Source of the DNA: Candidatus Wallbacteria bacterium
GTDB lineage: Bacteria > Muiribacteriota > UBA6191 > JACPRK01
Reading direction: 5' to 3'
Length of the DNA stretch: 56,595 nt
Assembly: GCA_016190005.1 (NCBI GenBank)
Contig: JACPRK010000023.1
Span: 1-56,595, forward strand
In this document: piece by piece, positions 34,075-42,047 of the stretch
How positions within the stretch are numbered: the stretch's first letter is position 1
How the letters are laid out: every line of letters starts with the position of its first letter
Notes under the pieces: generated by a model
Databases searched by the model: none
What the model saw: only the letters and a program-made list of their open reading frames with translations
What the model was told of the DNA's origin: nothing
Made by a program: the position numbers and the translations under genes

Positions 34075-34826
34075 TGACGCGCCCGAGGATTCGGCTACTG
34101 ACGACGCTGGTCGCGGCGGGCATCGCCGCTGGCCACGCATTCGGCGGTGAGGCACCCCAGGATCGGCCTCAGCTCTTCCGGCAGCTCCAGGAGATGGCCG
34201 CCCGTCGTCCGGAGTACTCCAAGCAGACGGGCGAGCGGTTGCTCTCCCTGGTGACGCCTCTCTGGGACAACCCGGACTACCGCCATCGGGTGGCCCATGT
34301 GTTGAACGCCAACCAGGGCCATCTCGACGCGATCATGAACCGCGTGTTCCTGGACGAGGAGCGCGCGGCGGGAGTCGACCTGGCCAATTTCGCGCAGGTC
34401 GACCCGAAGCTCTATCGGGGTGGCCAGCCGAGCGAGGCCGGAGTTCGAAAGCTGGCTCAGCTCGGGATCAAGACCGTCGCCAACCTTCGCCTGGAGGACA
34501 ACTCGGAGGCGCCGCTGGTCAAGGCAGCCGGGATGGAGTACGTCCACTTGCCCGTGCCCGACACGGATGCGCCCTCCCATGGTCAGGTGAACGAGTTTCT
34601 CGGCCTGATGCACTCCGCCGCAAGCGGCAAGGTCTACGTTCACTGTGCCGCCGGAGCCCACCGGACCGGAACGATGGTCGCCCTCTGGAGAATCGAGAGT
34701 GGCTGGACCGCCGAAAGAGCGCTGGCCGAGGCGCGTCAGTACGGCTTCCAGGAAGAAGTGCTTGCCGTGGATCGACAGGCCGCACTCATCCGGGGTTTCG
34801 TGCGCAGGCGGCCGCCGGTGGAGTAG
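34074..34826 (+). CDS. Exported dual-specificity (tyrosine-type) phosphatase
   Basis: 250 residues, ATG within the TGATG overlap. A signal peptide (LLTTLVAAGIAAGHAFG) and a helical linker precede a cysteine-based phosphatase domain. LYRGGQPSEAGVRKLAQLGI is the typical entry, and VHCAAGAHRTG holds Cys191-x5-Arg197, the catalytic loop. PVPDTDAPS provides a candidate general-acid Asp. Such exported DSP-like proteins act on phosphate esters outside the cytoplasm; the substrate could be a protein, lipid or inositol phosphate. Coupling to the His-rich protein is seen but unexplained. Confidence 0.85.
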   Translation: MTRPRIRLLTTLVAAGIAAGHAFGGEAPQDRPQLFRQLQEMAARRPEYSKQTGERLLSLVTPLWDNPDYRHRVAHVLNANQGHLDAIMNRVFLDEERAAGVDLANFAQVDPKLYRGGQPSEAGVRKLAQLGIKTVANLRLEDNSEAPLVKAAGMEYVHLPVPDTDAPSHGQVNEFLGLMHSAASGKVYVHCAAGAHRTGTMVALWRIESGWTAERALAEARQYGFQEEVLAVDRQAALIRGFVRRRPPVE

Positions 34827-34855
34827 GTGGGAAGGTGGAAGGTAGAAAGGGAAGA

Positions 34856-34898
34856 GAGTAGTCAGTAGCCAGTAGACAGTAGACAGTAGACGGTAGGG
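34856..34898. repeat. 7-bp CAGTAGA-type tandem repeat
   Basis: GTCAGTA, GCCAGTA, GACAGTA, GACAGTA, GACGGTA in a row. Related copies lie at 46556-46588 and, inverted, at 49970-50012. The remaining gap to 35012 shows only GC-rich sequence with no gene. Confidence 0.85.
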
Positions 34899-35012
34899 AG
34901 GCGTGCCGACGACTCCCGAGGCTACACTCCTGCCCCGGCCCTTGCCCTGGCCCTGGCCCCCGGGGGAGCCCCCCCTCCCGAAACCCTCGATCTGCGGCCT
35001 GCCGCCTGCGGC

Positions 35013-36002
35013 CTACAGCTTCCCCCCTACGGCCCGCTCCAGGGCTTCCTGGAGTGCGCCAATGGCGAGGTCGACTTTGTAGCTGTTCCGCTCGAAGGGG
35101 CGAGCGGCGGCGAGCTCGACGCGGGCGGCAGACTCGAGGCGGGCGGGGGTGAGCTTGCGGCCCTCGAGTGCCTCCTCGGCGACGCGGGCGCGCCAGGGCG
35201 CAGCGGCGACACCGCCCAGCGCGAGGCGCACATGACGCAGCGTGCCCCGATCCATGACGCACGCCGCGGCGGCACTGGCCAGTGCGAAGGAGAAGGCGGC
35301 GCGGTCGGCGACCTTGACGAACGCGCTGCGCGTTCCCGGGCGAGGGAAGGCGATCCGGACTTCGGTGATCAGCTCATCGGACCTGAGCACGGTGTCTCTG
35401 CCGGCATCCGATTCGTGCGGTGCTAGGAATTGCGCCAGGGGCACCAGCCGGCTGCCGCTGGCGCTGACGAGCTTGACGCGAGTGTCGAAGACGCTCAGGG
35501 CGACCGCCGGGTCGGACGGGTGCACCGCAAGGCAGCTCGCTCGCTCGGTACCGAGGATGGCCAGGCCGGAAGTCTCCCCGTGACGCGCGGGGCACTGCTT
35601 TCCACCTGACTTCCAGCAGTCGAAACCCGAACGCAGGTAGAGGCAGCGCGGCCGCTGGCAAAGATTGCCGCCCAGGGTTGCCCGGTTGCGGATCTGCGGG
35701 GTCCCAACGGCCGCTGCGGCCTGGGTCAGCGCGGCGAACGGCTGGAGCGGCCGGCACTGCGGGGAGAGCTCCGAGAGCTGGGTCGTGGCGCCGATGGAGA
35801 CGCCGGACTTGCCGCTGCGAACGCCGCGAAGGCGCTTGAGCTTCTTGAGATCGATGACCATCCCCGGGGCGGCGAGTGACGTCCGCACGAGGTTCAGCAG
35901 TTCTGTGCCCCCGCCCAGGGCCGCCGCTTTTCCCTCGGAGCCCCAGAACATGGCCAGGGCCTGGGTCAGACTTTCAGGAGTCAGGAGCTTGAAGGGCTTC
36001 AT
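35013..36002 (-). CDS. Molybdenum hydroxylase FAD-binding subunit with Cys-rich insertion
   Basis: 329 residues from ATG 36002, which overlaps the large-subunit stop (ATGA). FAD site: ALGGGTELLNLVRTSLAAPG, then GTPQIRNRATLGGNLCQRPR. After it comes CLYLRSGFDCWKSGGKQCPA, four cysteines in a loop where YagS and 4-hydroxybenzoyl-CoA reductase beta subunits carry an extra 4Fe-4S cluster. FSFALASAAAACVMD and HVRLALGGVAAAPWRA are typical of the C-terminal domain. The subunit passes electrons from the Fe-S subunit to its FAD. It is the third gene of the enzyme operon. Confidence 0.9.
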   Translation of the reverse strand: MKPFKLLTPESLTQALAMFWGSEGKAAALGGGTELLNLVRTSLAAPGMVIDLKKLKRLRGVRSGKSGVSIGATTQLSELSPQCRPLQPFAALTQAAAAVGTPQIRNRATLGGNLCQRPRCLYLRSGFDCWKSGGKQCPARHGETSGLAILGTERASCLAVHPSDPAVALSVFDTRVKLVSASGSRLVPLAQFLAPHESDAGRDTVLRSDELITEVRIAFPRPGTRSAFVKVADRAAFSFALASAAAACVMDRGTLRHVRLALGGVAAAPWRARVAEEALEGRKLTPARLESAARVELAAARPFERNSYKVDLAIGALQEALERAVGGKL

Positions 36003-38320
36003 GGCTCTGCGCTGAGCGCCGCCAGCAGGCGGGCCGGTGTGATCGGTGCCGTTCGCAGGCGTCTGCCCGTCGCGTTCGCGACGGCGTTGGCGATGGCCGC
36101 GGCGACCGGGATGATCGGGGGCTCGCCGCTGCCTTTGGCGCCGATGTTGTTGGCCGGGTAGGGAGGTGCTGCGTCGATCACCTCGATCTCGGGCGGGGAG
36201 TCGGGGGCCGTCGGGATCTTGTAGTCGAGGAGGCCGGCGTTGAGCTGGCGACCGGTGCCCGGGTCGCGGGTGCGTTGCTCGAGCAGCGCATAGCCGATGC
36301 CCTGGAGGACGCCGCCCTGGATCTGGCTGGACCAGGTGGCCGGGTTGAGGACCCTGCCGCAGTCGTGGGCCGAAACGAAACGCTTGACGCGTACCGTGCC
36401 GAACCGACAGTCGACCTCGACCTGCGCGAACTGGGCAGAGAAGCTGGCGAGGACCAGGCCGTCGGGGTTGGGCCCGCGCTGGGACGTGCCCACGATCATC
36501 CTCGCCGGAAGGCTGGCTGCGATCGAGGCGACGGCCACGCTCTTGCCCGTGACTGCATGACGCACCTTGCCGCGCATGACGAGGAGCGATGACGCGGGCG
36601 CCTCGAGAATGGGACTCGCCGCATCGAGGAGCTGGCGTTTCACCTCTGCGGCCGCGAGTCGCACCGCAGGCCCGGTCGAGGCGACGGTCAGGCTGCCGAA
36701 ACTGGGCAGGCAATAGGGAGTCGTGCGCGTGTCGGCGTTGGCGACGAGCACCGTCGAGACCGCGACACCGAGCTCCTCGGCAGCGATCTGCGTCATGACG
36801 GTTCGCGTGCCGGTGCCGAGGTCGCAGGCGCCCGTGAGCACGACGACGCTGCCGTCCTCGTGGAGCACGACCTGGGCGACGGCGGGCGGCCCGCCGCCGG
36901 CGCCCCAGGTTGCGATGGCCACGCCCAGGCCGCTGCGGAAGCGGCCGGCCTTGGCCCGGGGCGGCTTCCGGCTGTCCCAGCCGATGGCCTTGGCCCCGAG
37001 CCGCAGGCAGGAGGCGAGCCCGTTGCTGGCAAAAGGCTGTCCGGAGTCCGGGTCGTTGGCGCTCAGGTTAGCAAGCCTGAGCCGGACGGGGTCGAGCCCG
37101 AGCTCGTCGGCGGCTTCGTCTACGAGCTGTTCGAGCGCGAAGGCGCCCTGCACATGGCCGGGCGCTCGGAACGCGCTGGGAGGCGGCGAGCTGGTGAGGA
37201 TGGCGTAGTTCTCGGTGCGGACGTTTGCGCAAGCGTAGAAGTCGTGCACCGGGCCGACGCAGCTTCCGAAGTAGTGTCCCTCGAGGGCAGCGCCCACGGG
37301 ATTGACCGCGCGCGACGTCAGCGCCACGATTCGGCCTCGCCTGGTCAGCCCGATGGCCATCTGCTGGCGCGAAGCTGGTCTGTAAGCACCTGCTTCGAAG
37401 TCCTCCCGTCGCGAGAGCACCATACGGACCGGCCGGCCGGAGCGGCGCGCCAGGAGCGCGGCCAGCAGCGTGTGGCGGTCTGCGGAGTTCTTGCTTCCGA
37501 ACCCGCCGCCCATGAACGGGCAGAGGACCCGCACCCGGGAGGCCGGCAACCCCAGCGCCTCGCAGAGGGCCGCTCGGACGAAAAAGACCCCTTGAGTCGA
37601 TTCCCACACAGTCAGGCCGTCCCCGTCCCACGCGGCGACGGCGCCGTGGGTTTCCAGACAGGTGTGCTGGGCGGCCGGGGTCTCGTAGACCCGCGCGAGC
37701 TCGACTTCCGCCGCTGCCAGCGCTGCCGGTGCATCGCCCCGCTCGTAAACCTCGGGCTTTCCGGGCGTCTGCGGGCCAAACCCGCCTCCCAGGACGTTGC
37801 CTCCGGGCTGGAGCGCGGGCGCCCCTGGAGCCATCGCATCCTCCGGCTCCAGAACGGGGGGCAGCGGCTCCCAGCGCACCCGGATGAGCGAGAGCGCTTC
37901 CTCGGCCGTCTCCTCGTCCGTGGCGGCCAGCGCGGCGATCTCCTCGCCCGCATACGATGCCTCTGCCGAGAGCACCTTCTGCCCGCCGAGCCGGACTCCG
38001 CGCACGTCCCCGGGGCCGAGCACGGCGAGCACGCCGGGCAGCTTTGCCGCCGCCGACAGTCCCAGCTCTGCCACGCGGGCCCTGGCGTGCGGGCTCCGGA
38101 GCACCTTGCCGTAGAGCATCCCGGAAAGCTGCACGTCATGCGTGTAGCGCGCAGCGCCTGTCACCTTGTCGGGGCCGTCCACGCGTCGCATCGACTTGCC
38201 CACGAGGGTCGTCTTGCCCCACGGTGGGAGCTGCCGCTCCACCTGTGCCCGGACCTTGACCTTGCGCCCCTCGATCTCGAGCTCGGTCTCGACGGTTTTC
38301 TCGGCGCAGTCGTCGCTCAT
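35999..38320 (-). CDS. Molybdenum hydroxylase large (molybdopterin-cytosine) subunit
   Basis: 773 residues, xanthine-dehydrogenase/aldehyde-oxidase family, YagR-like. VGKSMRRVDGPDKVTGAARYTHDV opens the domain. CPFMGGGFGSKN contacts the Mo cofactor, FRAPGHVQGAFALEQLVDE and AKGSGEPPIIPVAAAIANAV carry the conserved Arg/Gly and the catalytic Glu. The enzyme hydroxylates an aldehyde or N-heterocycle. The substrate loop gives no clear specificity, and there is no purine or nicotinate gene nearby. It overlaps the small subunit by 4 nt. There is no Tat signal here or on the small subunit, so the enzyme is probably cytoplasmic. Confidence 0.9.
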   Translation of the reverse strand: MSDDCAEKTVETELEIEGRKVKVRAQVERQLPPWGKTTLVGKSMRRVDGPDKVTGAARYTHDVQLSGMLYGKVLRSPHARARVAELGLSAAAKLPGVLAVLGPGDVRGVRLGGQKVLSAEASYAGEEIAALAATDEETAEEALSLIRVRWEPLPPVLEPEDAMAPGAPALQPGGNVLGGGFGPQTPGKPEVYERGDAPAALAAAEVELARVYETPAAQHTCLETHGAVAAWDGDGLTVWESTQGVFFVRAALCEALGLPASRVRVLCPFMGGGFGSKNSADRHTLLAALLARRSGRPVRMVLSRREDFEAGAYRPASRQQMAIGLTRRGRIVALTSRAVNPVGAALEGHYFGSCVGPVHDFYACANVRTENYAILTSSPPPSAFRAPGHVQGAFALEQLVDEAADELGLDPVRLRLANLSANDPDSGQPFASNGLASCLRLGAKAIGWDSRKPPRAKAGRFRSGLGVAIATWGAGGGPPAVAQVVLHEDGSVVVLTGACDLGTGTRTVMTQIAAEELGVAVSTVLVANADTRTTPYCLPSFGSLTVASTGPAVRLAAAEVKRQLLDAASPILEAPASSLLVMRGKVRHAVTGKSVAVASIAASLPARMIVGTSQRGPNPDGLVLASFSAQFAQVEVDCRFGTVRVKRFVSAHDCGRVLNPATWSSQIQGGVLQGIGYALLEQRTRDPGTGRQLNAGLLDYKIPTAPDSPPEIEVIDAAPPYPANNIGAKGSGEPPIIPVAAAIANAVANATGRRLRTAPITPARLLAALSAEP

Positions 38321-38844
38321 CTTTCAGGCTCCCGCCTGATCGCCGCCGCGCGCAGCACGGCCGTCGCAATCTTCACGTAGCAACCGCACCGGCAGAGGTT
38401 GCCGGAAAGCGCCCGCCGGACGCACTCCCGGTCCGGGGACGGCTCGGCGTCGAGCAGCGCCTTGGCCGCCAGGATCTGCCCCGGGATGCAGAACCCGCAC
38501 TGAAGCGCGTCATCGACCAGAAAGGCCTCCTGGAGGGGATCGAGCCGCTCCGGCGTGCCCAGTCCCTCGATCGTCATGACGCGCCTTCCCGAGGTCTCTG
38601 CGGCGAGTACGCAGCAGGCGTAGACGGCCACTCCGTCGAGCAGTACCGTGCACGCGCCGCACTCCCCGGCGTTGCATCCTTCCTTCGCACCCGTCAGTCC
38701 GGCCGACTTCCGGAGGAACTCGAGCAGGGTCCAGTGGTCCGGAACCGAGGCGCGCGTGACGCGCCCGTTGAGCTCGAGCTCGATTTGGGTGACGTGCCGC
38801 GCCGCCGGGGACTTCGACGATCTCGTGGCCGCGCGCCTCGCCAT
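38317..38844 (-). CDS. Molybdenum hydroxylase 2Fe-2S subunit
   Basis: 175 residues. GCNAGECGACTVLLDG plus YACC bind the plant-ferredoxin-type cluster, and CGFCIPGQILAAKALL with GNLCRCGCYVKI bind the second 2Fe-2S cluster near the Mo site. Both sets of four Cys are complete. It transfers electrons from the Mo centre to the FAD subunit. First gene of the three-gene operon; it starts 11 nt beyond the PilT stop, so it might also be read from the pilus genes. Confidence 0.92.
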   Translation of the reverse strand: MARRAATRSSKSPAARHVTQIELELNGRVTRASVPDHWTLLEFLRKSAGLTGAKEGCNAGECGACTVLLDGVAVYACCVLAAETSGRRVMTIEGLGTPERLDPLQEAFLVDDALQCGFCIPGQILAAKALLDAEPSPDRECVRRALSGNLCRCGCYVKIATAVLRAAAIRREPER

Positions 38845-38854
38845 CGTGCGCCGC

Positions 38855-39919
38855 CTAGAGGAGCTTGGCCAGCAGGTCCTGGTCGTTGATCCGCTTGGCC
38901 ACGTCTTCGATGTCGATCATCCCTTGCGCCAGGAACTTGCGCAGCTCTTGCTCCAGGCTCTGCATGCCGTACTTCAAGCCGGTCTGGATGATCGTCGGAA
39001 TCTGGTGCAGCTTCTCCTCGCGGATCAGGGAGCGGATGGCCGGTGTGCACACCATGATCTCCTGCACGGCCACTCGTCCGGGCTTGTCCTTGCGCGGGAT
39101 GAGCAGCTGGGCCACGACGCCCTGGAGACTGTCGGCCAGCATCGCGCGGATCTGGCCCTTTTCGCCGGCCGGGAAGACGTCGATGATGCGCGTCACGGTC
39201 TTGGGCGCGCTGTTCGTGTGCAACGTTCCGAACACGAGGTGGCCGGTCTCGGCGGCCGTCAGCGCCAAGCTGATCGTCTCCATGTCCCGCATCTCGCCCA
39301 CAAGGATGCAGTCGGGGTCTTCGCGCAGCGCTGACTTGAGGGCGTTGGCGAAGCTGAGCGTGCTGTTGCCGACCTCACGCTGGTTGATGAGGCTCTGGCG
39401 GCTCGGGTGGACGAACTCGATCGGGTCCTCCACCGTGATGATGTGGCGCTTGTGGTTGCGGTTGATGTCGTCGATCATCGCGGCCAGCGTCGTCGACTTG
39501 CCGCTTCCGGTGGGGCCCGTCACGACGACCAGGCCTTTCTCCAGGGCGGCCAGCTTGCGGCAGGCCTCCGGCAGGCCGAGCTGTTCGAAGGTCTTGATCT
39601 CCGTCGGGATGACGCGGAAGACGGCCGCCAGACCGTTGCGGTTCCAGAAGATGTTGCCGCGGAATCGGGCCACGTTGGGAATTTCCAGAGCGAAGTCGAG
39701 CTCCTTCCTCGTCTCGAGGGTCTTGGCCCGCTCGGGCGTGAGCGCCTGTACGAGGATTCCCTTGACCGCCTCGGGCGACTGCGGGTCCGGGCCAGCCATC
39801 TCGACGGGGGTCAAGTGGCCGTTGAGCCGTGTGACCATGATCGCCCCGGAGGAGATGTGGAGGTCGGAGGAGCCGGAGGTCTTGGTGTAGGTGAGGAGGT
39901 CTGCGAGTTTCAGCGTCAC
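38855..39919 (-). CDS. pilT: Type IV pilus retraction ATPase PilT
   Basis: 354 residues from GTG 39919 after GGAGGAGC, overlapping the previous gene by 4 nt. Hexameric ATPase that depolymerises type IV pili. All motifs present: TSGSSDLHISSG at the N-terminus, Walker A VVVTGPTGSGKSTTLAAMID, Asp box IITVEDPIEFVH, Walker B DCILVGEMRD, His box ETGHLVFGTLHTNSA, and the AIRSLIREEKLHQIP PilT block. Its neighbour is a PilB-like protein without these ATPase motifs. No pilin, PilC or secretin gene lies in the window, so the rest of the pilus machine is elsewhere. Confidence 0.95.
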   Translation of the reverse strand: MTLKLADLLTYTKTSGSSDLHISSGAIMVTRLNGHLTPVEMAGPDPQSPEAVKGILVQALTPERAKTLETRKELDFALEIPNVARFRGNIFWNRNGLAAVFRVIPTEIKTFEQLGLPEACRKLAALEKGLVVVTGPTGSGKSTTLAAMIDDINRNHKRHIITVEDPIEFVHPSRQSLINQREVGNSTLSFANALKSALREDPDCILVGEMRDMETISLALTAAETGHLVFGTLHTNSAPKTVTRIIDVFPAGEKGQIRAMLADSLQGVVAQLLIPRKDKPGRVAVQEIMVCTPAIRSLIREEKLHQIPTIIQTGLKYGMQSLEQELRKFLAQGMIDIEDVAKRINDQDLLAKLL

Positions 39920-41511
39920 GACAGCTCCTCCAGGCCGATCTGGCCCGAGGTGACCCAGGTGAGCTCGGCGCAGTCGCGGTCGGCCAGGCGTACCGCGTCG
40001 GCGAGGCGACCCTCGCGCAACGCTGCGCGGGCGCGGGGCGTGACGGCGAGGCGCTCGGCCAGGAGCAGGCGGCCGGCGTGGCCCGTCCCCTTGCAGGCAT
40101 CGCATCCGGGCGCCTCGAACCAGCCGCCTTCGGCGAGTGCCGAGGCGTGGAGCTCCTCGAGATGTCCGAGGAGCTGGCGCTTCTCGGTGGTATCGACCGG
40201 GGTCCGGCAGCTCTCACAAAGCTGGGCCACGGCGCGCACGGCGACGGCTGTCCCGGCGGTTGCGGCGACCAGGGCCCGGCGGCTCTCGCCGGTCGAGAAC
40301 AGCTGCGCCAGCACGTCCGCGGCGCGCCGGTAGCCGAGCTCGACCATGATGCAAGGACCCGCCACTGACGCCTCGAGCGCTTCGCTCAGCTCATCGGGTC
40401 TGGGCGCCAGGTGGATCACGTCCGGCGCCAACGCCAGCGCGCTCGCCAGCCGCTCGGCAAAGGGGCGATCCGAGGCCGGCAGCTCCAGCACGCCCGTGGC
40501 GGAAGCGGCTTGCAGCGTGACGACCTTCAGGCCGGCTGCGGCCGTGGCTGCGAGCAATGCAGTGCCGAGCCCGGCGCACTCGGGAATGCCGCGCGGCGCT
40601 CCCAGTCCGACCAGCTGTCCGGCGCGCCCCAGGTCCGCGACGATGCGGGCCGCGAGCGACTCGTCGCCCAGGATCTCTGCGGCCGACCGGGAGCCCGCGC
40701 CGCTGGCGACCGGATCGATCCGGATAACGGCGGATCCGCCGCCGGCCGTCGGGGCGTAGGAGAAGGTCATCTCGACGTCCTTGCCCCCGAGCTGCGAGCG
40801 GACGCCGGGCTTCAGGTACTCGCCCAGGTCGAACGGATCGACGCCTGCGAGCACGCGCAGCCGGGTGAACACGGAGAGCGCCATCATCGCCGGGAGGGTG
40901 GCCTTGGAGAGCAAGCGGTTTCCGACGCGGAAGCGGACGCGCAGTCCCTCCGGCCCGGAGTCGAAGTGAATCTGGCGCGCGCCCTCGGCTGCGGCGCCCA
41001 GAAGCTGTTGGTAGACCAGCGCGATTCCGGTGCCGTCCTCGACCGCCACGGCCGTCGCCTCGGCCTCCGCGGACTGTCGTCCGAGGATGGCTCGCAGGAT
41101 CTCACTCACGTTGCCTTTGGCTGCGATGGAGACGTTCAGCGGCTTGGCCGAGACCCGTCCGAGCATCTCGTGGGCCGCCTGGTCCCAGGGATCGACCATC
41201 GCCACGCTGAGCTCCTCGGCGTCCTCGAAGAGCGGCACGACGCCGTGCTTGACGAGCGCGCCGCCGGAGAAGCGCCGCGCCAGATCGCGATCGACCATGT
41301 CGGCGGACAGGTGCAAGTACGGCAGGCCGGTCTCGCCGCTCACGGCGAAGTGGATCTGGTCCTCGGTGATCATGCCGAGGCCGATGACGACTTCGGCGAA
41401 CTTCGGGCCCTCGGCACCGCGCTTCTTGGCCTCGTCGAGCTGGTCCTGCGAAAGGAAGCCCCTGGAAAGCAGGAGCGGGGGAAGGTCTGGCCGCGCTGGC
41501 AGGTTCGTCAT
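39916..41511 (-). CDS. PilB/GspE-like protein lacking ATPase motifs (pseudo-ATPase)
   Basis: 531 residues. The N-terminus is a GspE/MshE N-terminal-type domain (LLLSRGFLSQDQLDEAKKRG, EVVIGLGMITEDQIHFAVS). A second domain follows (YQQLLGAAAEGARQIHFDS) matching the PilB region before the ATPase. Where Walker A should be there is VGLGAPRGIPECAGLGTALL, and Walker B appears as PDVIHLAPRPDE. The C-terminal zinc module is kept: CESCRTPV and CDACKGTGHAGRLLLAERL. So the extension-ATPase architecture is retained but ATP binding looks lost. It probably acts as a regulatory or structural partner of PilT or of an active PilB. It lies 6 nt after the receiver gene and overlaps pilT. Confidence 0.8.
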   Translation of the reverse strand: MTNLPARPDLPPLLLSRGFLSQDQLDEAKKRGAEGPKFAEVVIGLGMITEDQIHFAVSGETGLPYLHLSADMVDRDLARRFSGGALVKHGVVPLFEDAEELSVAMVDPWDQAAHEMLGRVSAKPLNVSIAAKGNVSEILRAILGRQSAEAEATAVAVEDGTGIALVYQQLLGAAAEGARQIHFDSGPEGLRVRFRVGNRLLSKATLPAMMALSVFTRLRVLAGVDPFDLGEYLKPGVRSQLGGKDVEMTFSYAPTAGGGSAVIRIDPVASGAGSRSAAEILGDESLAARIVADLGRAGQLVGLGAPRGIPECAGLGTALLAATAAAGLKVVTLQAASATGVLELPASDRPFAERLASALALAPDVIHLAPRPDELSEALEASVAGPCIMVELGYRRAADVLAQLFSTGESRRALVAATAGTAVAVRAVAQLCESCRTPVDTTEKRQLLGHLEELHASALAEGGWFEAPGCDACKGTGHAGRLLLAERLAVTPRARAALREGRLADAVRLADRDCAELTWVTSGQIGLEELS

Positions 41512-41517
41512 CGCTGG

Positions 41518-41904
41518 TCAGGGTTTCTGCGTCAGGCGGGCGATGTGGCCGAGCAGGGCAGCCTCGTCGGCAGGCTTGTCCATGTAGACGGCGGCGCCCA
41601 GGCCGGCACCGATGTCGCGGAAGGTCTGCTCGTTCTTGGTCGTCAGCATGATGACGGGGATTCCTTTGGTGGAATCGTTGCCCTTCAGGGTCATCAAGGC
41701 AGTGTAGCCGTCCATCTTCGGCATCATCACGTCGAGCAGGATCAGGTCCGGCAACTCCTTCTTGGCCAGATCCACCGCAACGGAACCGTCTTCGGCCTCC
41801 AGGACCTGGAAGCCCGCCGCCGAGAGAAGGTCGGTCATCTGGGTCCGGTAGAGGAGACTGTCGTCAGCGACGAGGATTTTCAGCGTGCGCGCGCCATCGG
41901 TCAT
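41518..41904 (-). CDS. CheY-like single-domain response regulator
   Basis: 128 residues, AGGAGGT upstream. A lone receiver: ILVADDSLLYRTQM (acid Asp14-Asp15), LILLDVMMPKMDG with phospho-acceptor Asp58, VIMLTTKNE (Thr switch) and AVYMDKPAD (Lys). There is no output domain, as in PilG/PilH and CheY proteins that control pilus or flagellar motors. Its position ahead of the pseudo-PilB and PilT genes, with short spacing, suggests it regulates pilus extension or retraction by protein contact. Confidence 0.9.
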   Translation of the reverse strand: MTDGARTLKILVADDSLLYRTQMTDLLSAAGFQVLEAEDGSVAVDLAKKELPDLILLDVMMPKMDGYTALMTLKGNDSTKGIPVIMLTTKNEQTFRDIGAGLGAAVYMDKPADEAALLGHIARLTQKP

Positions 41905-42035
41905 CGGCTTGAGAACCTCCTGAGCAGGCTTGCCACGATTGCCGGCTCGACACTTCGTAGCAGAGCGGCGCAGGCTGCGTCAACCGCGGTACCGACTGTG
42001 GGTGTGTCGGAAGGGCCGAATCGAGGGCAATCTCC

Positions 42036-42041
42036 TATAAT
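42036..42041 (+). promoter_or_regulatory. -10 box TATAAT, leaderless SirB1-like gene
   Basis: Perfect TATAAT ends 6 nt before the GTG start at 42048. No -35 resembling the consensus is seen at 16-18 nt. The mRNA should start at or next to the GTG. Confidence 0.6.
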
Positions 42042-42047
42042 GAAGGG

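Noticed and set aside
33006..34826. 606-residue plus-strand frame in front of the phosphatase
   Set aside because: The N-terminal 356 residues overlap the Cys-rich and His-rich genes in other frames and have no ribosome site. The phosphatase starts at 34074 with a signal peptide.
35013..36713. Longer start (36713) for the FAD subunit
   Set aside because: The extra residues are an out-of-frame translation of the large subunit. ATG 36002 overlaps its stop codon in the usual ATGA way.
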